Program-made: the position numbers and the translations under genes | The notes under the pieces: generated by a model | Told to the model about the DNA's origin: nothing | The model's input: only the letters and a program-made list of their open reading frames with translations | The model's database searches: none | Assembly (NCBI GenBank): GCA_041844915.1 | Contig: JBGZBY010000040.1 | Coordinates: 1 to 15,359, forward strand | Direction: 5' to 3' | From: W11650 sp041844915 | GTDB lineage: Bacteria; Bacillota; Clostridia; Lachnospirales; Vallitaleaceae | DNA: 15,359 bases | Shown here: positions 13,822 to 15,359 of the stretch, piece after piece | Layout: each line of letters opens with the position of its first letter | Position numbering within the stretch: the stretch's first letter is position 1

Positions 13822-15051
13822 TTAATGCTTTGCATCTTTCTCGGATCTTGTTAAAAATTCTGGTAAGCCCTCCTTCATCGGCGGAAAAATTTCCCCCTGT
13901 ATCAAAGGCTTAATATATGCCAAAAACCTATCGTTTACATCCGTCCTCGAGGCAGACAGCCATTCCGGCGGCACCAGCTTCTCCTGATTGCAGATCAGCT
14001 CCACCTCTGCCAATTCACAGGTAATCCTATACTCCTCACTCTGCTCCCGTCGAAAGGCAATCATTTTGCCGGTCTGCCCCTGCGCCGCCTGCTCTGCCGC
14101 AAAGCAGCCTGCCAAAAAAGCTTCCTCCACATCTGTTTTCGACAGGCTCTGGCTGGCCGCCCGCTGCGGCAAGCCAAGATCAAAGCTTCTGACCTTAACG
14201 CCGATTCTCTCCCGCACAAGCGTTTCCAAATACGCTGCTGCTCCCGATAGCAGCTTATGCCCAAAGGTATCCTCCGGCATATCGGCAGCCGCTTCGCAAA
14301 CAAAATTACCCGCTTGGTTTCGAATCCCTTCCGATACACAAATCACTACGCTGCTGCGCCGTTCCAGCTCCGCCTTAACCGCCGCCACAAAATCCGCTTC
14401 GTCAAAGGGAACCTCCGGCAGATACAAAAGCGCTGGATTATCCCCGAAGCAGCGCCTTGCCAGCGCCGCCGCTCCAGTCAGCCATCCGGCATGCCGCCCC
14501 ATAATCTCCATGATTGTTACCGACTTCATATCATAAGCGTCGGTATCGGCTACCACATTGCGCACTGTAGTCGCCACATATTTTGCCGCCGAACCGAAGC
14601 CCGGCGTATGATCCGTCAATACTAAATCATTGTCCACCGTTTTCGGCACGCCTAAAAATACAATATCGCTGCCCCGCCGCTCTGCCTCCTTCGCCAGCTT
14701 GGCAACCGTATCCATGGAATCATTTCCACCAATATAGAGAAAATAACCGATATTCTCCTGCTCCAACCGCTCAAAAAGCGCCTGATAAACCGGCGAGTCC
14801 GCTTCCTTCGGAAGTTTGAAGCGACAGGAACCCAGATACGCTCCCGGCGTCGTCTTTAAAAGCGTAAGCTGCTGTGCCGAAAAATCGGTTAGCTCCTGCA
14901 TATTTCCTTTTAAAAAGCCCTCCACTCCGTGAACCATTCCAAAAATCTTATCTACCGCTTGGCTTTTTTGTGCTGCGGCAATTACTCCAGCTAAAGAAGC
15001 ATTGATTACGGCGGTCGGCCCGCCGGATTGTCCTACTGCTAAATTTTTCAT
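13822..15051 (-). CDS. 6-phosphofructokinase, PPi-dependent type
   Basis: This kinase of 409 residues, in the PfkA superfamily, phosphorylates fructose 6-phosphate to fructose 1,6-bisphosphate in glycolysis. It begins MKNLAVGQSGGPTAVINASL. The phosphate-donor loop is IGGNDSMDT and the catalytic loop PKTVDNDLVLTDHTPGFGSA. MEIMGRHAGWL and SEGIRN follow. At the positions of E. coli Gly104 and Gly124 it has Asp (GGNDS) and Lys (PKTVDND), the substitutions that mark pyrophosphate-using enzymes, so PPi and a reversible reaction are likely. The frame is open to 15123, but ATG 15051 has AGGAGG 6 nt away and matches the family N-terminus; the extra 24 Arg-rich residues look non-coding. It seems to be a single gene. 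Confidence 0.92.
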   Translation of the reverse strand: MKNLAVGQSGGPTAVINASLAGVIAAAQKSQAVDKIFGMVHGVEGFLKGNMQELTDFSAQQLTLLKTTPGAYLGSCRFKLPKEADSPVYQALFERLEQENIGYFLYIGGNDSMDTVAKLAKEAERRGSDIVFLGVPKTVDNDLVLTDHTPGFGSAAKYVATTVRNVVADTDAYDMKSVTIMEIMGRHAGWLTGAAALARRCFGDNPALLYLPEVPFDEADFVAAVKAELERRSSVVICVSEGIRNQAGNFVCEAAADMPEDTFGHKLLSGAAAYLETLVRERIGVKVRSFDLGLPQRAASQSLSKTDVEEAFLAGCFAAEQAAQGQTGKMIAFRREQSEEYRITCELAEVELICNQEKLVPPEWLSASRTDVNDRFLAYIKPLIQGEIFPPMKEGLPEFLTRSEKDAKH

Positions 15052-15259
15052 TCCGTCCCTCCTTATTCGTCCGCGCAGAAGCTTTGCGGCGAATAGGCGT
15101 CCTCTATGTCGATCAATCCTCATTGTACACCTATCCCTCCGGTTTTTCCTGTCAGGCCTGCCAAAAGCTCGCCCTGCGGCTTTCCTTCCTCGCCGCTGTG
15201 CCTAGATCCCTTCCTGCCCCGCCTTTTATCCGTTTGGACTCCTTTTGCATTTCCCCTTT

Positions 15260-15288
15260 ATTGTATCCTAAACCTTAAAAATACGCAA
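15260..15288 (-). promoter_or_regulatory. Sigma-70-type promoter of the phosphofructokinase gene
   Basis: TTGCGT (15288-15283) and TACAAT (15265-15260) on the minus strand are separated by exactly 17 bp. They lie about 210 nt upstream of the chosen ATG. The leader is GC-rich. Confidence 0.55.
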
Positions 15289-15345
15289 GCTCCTGTTTTC
15301 ACTGTTGAATTCCCTGCGTCAGCTCTCATTGACGCAATCTCTTTA

Positions 15346-15359
15346 TCAAAAAAAAGCTC
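15346..15359 (-). terminator. Possible tail of a terminator from an upstream gene outside the window
   Basis: The minus strand enters the window as GAGC followed by eight T, which looks like the 3' arm and T-tract of a rho-independent terminator. The matching 5' arm would lie beyond the edge, so this is only suggestive. Confidence 0.25.

Noticed and set aside
13988..14536. 182-codon plus-strand open frame
   Set aside because: Antisense shadow of the phosphofructokinase gene; Ser/Ala/Lys-rich as expected from a GC-rich complement.
15152..15250. 32-codon minus-strand leader ORF before the phosphofructokinase gene
   Set aside because: Starts only about 10 nt after the -10 box, so its ribosome site would not be transcribed; Arg/Gly-rich with no attenuator visible.

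Overview
The window looks like a Gram-positive, Clostridia-type (Firmicutes) chromosome carrying part of an integrative conjugative element or integrated plasmid. The evidence is low-GC coding with strong AGGAGG-type ribosome sites, a DUF3842 gene, a PPi-type phosphofructokinase, and a ParA/ParB/ArdC-domain/methylase module of the kind found on clostridial conjugative elements. The species cannot be named from sequence alone. All convincing genes lie on the minus strand, so transcription runs from right to left.

Positions 1-7500 are AT-rich and mobile. In transcription order they hold a helix-turn-helix DNA-binding protein (6800-7432), a small DUF6075-like gene broken by an in-frame stop (6410-6586), parA (5555-6334), parB (4517-5536), and a very large polyprotein gene. 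The polyprotein is split into an N-terminal ArdC-type part (2502-4514) and a DNA-methylase part (121-2504). The two halves are in different frames and join at a run of eight A. The second half has no usable start codon, so it needs either a -1 shift or a repaired sequence. A TnpV-like ORF (3425-3805) lies in another frame inside the first half. At the left edge an IS3-family insertion sequence cuts the methylase part off from its expected SNF2 helicase part. A perfect 56-bp inverted repeat (6600-6655 and 6837-6892) brackets 181 bp at the 3' end of the helix-turn-helix gene and could be an invertible switch.

Positions 7500-7800 form the probable seam between the mobile part and the host-like part, with a two-way terminator-like hairpin.

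Positions 7801-11900 hold an iron(siderophore)-type ABC uptake operon: ATPase (10394-11188), FecCD/BtuC permease (9316-10407) and lipoprotein binding protein (7801-9042). It has a good promoter at 11678-11706 and a long leader with imperfect repeats.

Positions 11897-15359 hold housekeeping-type genes of visibly higher GC: a proline iminopeptidase, a DUF3842 protein and a PPi-type 6-phosphofructokinase with its own promoter. A repeat-rich gap of about 480 bp separates the last two.
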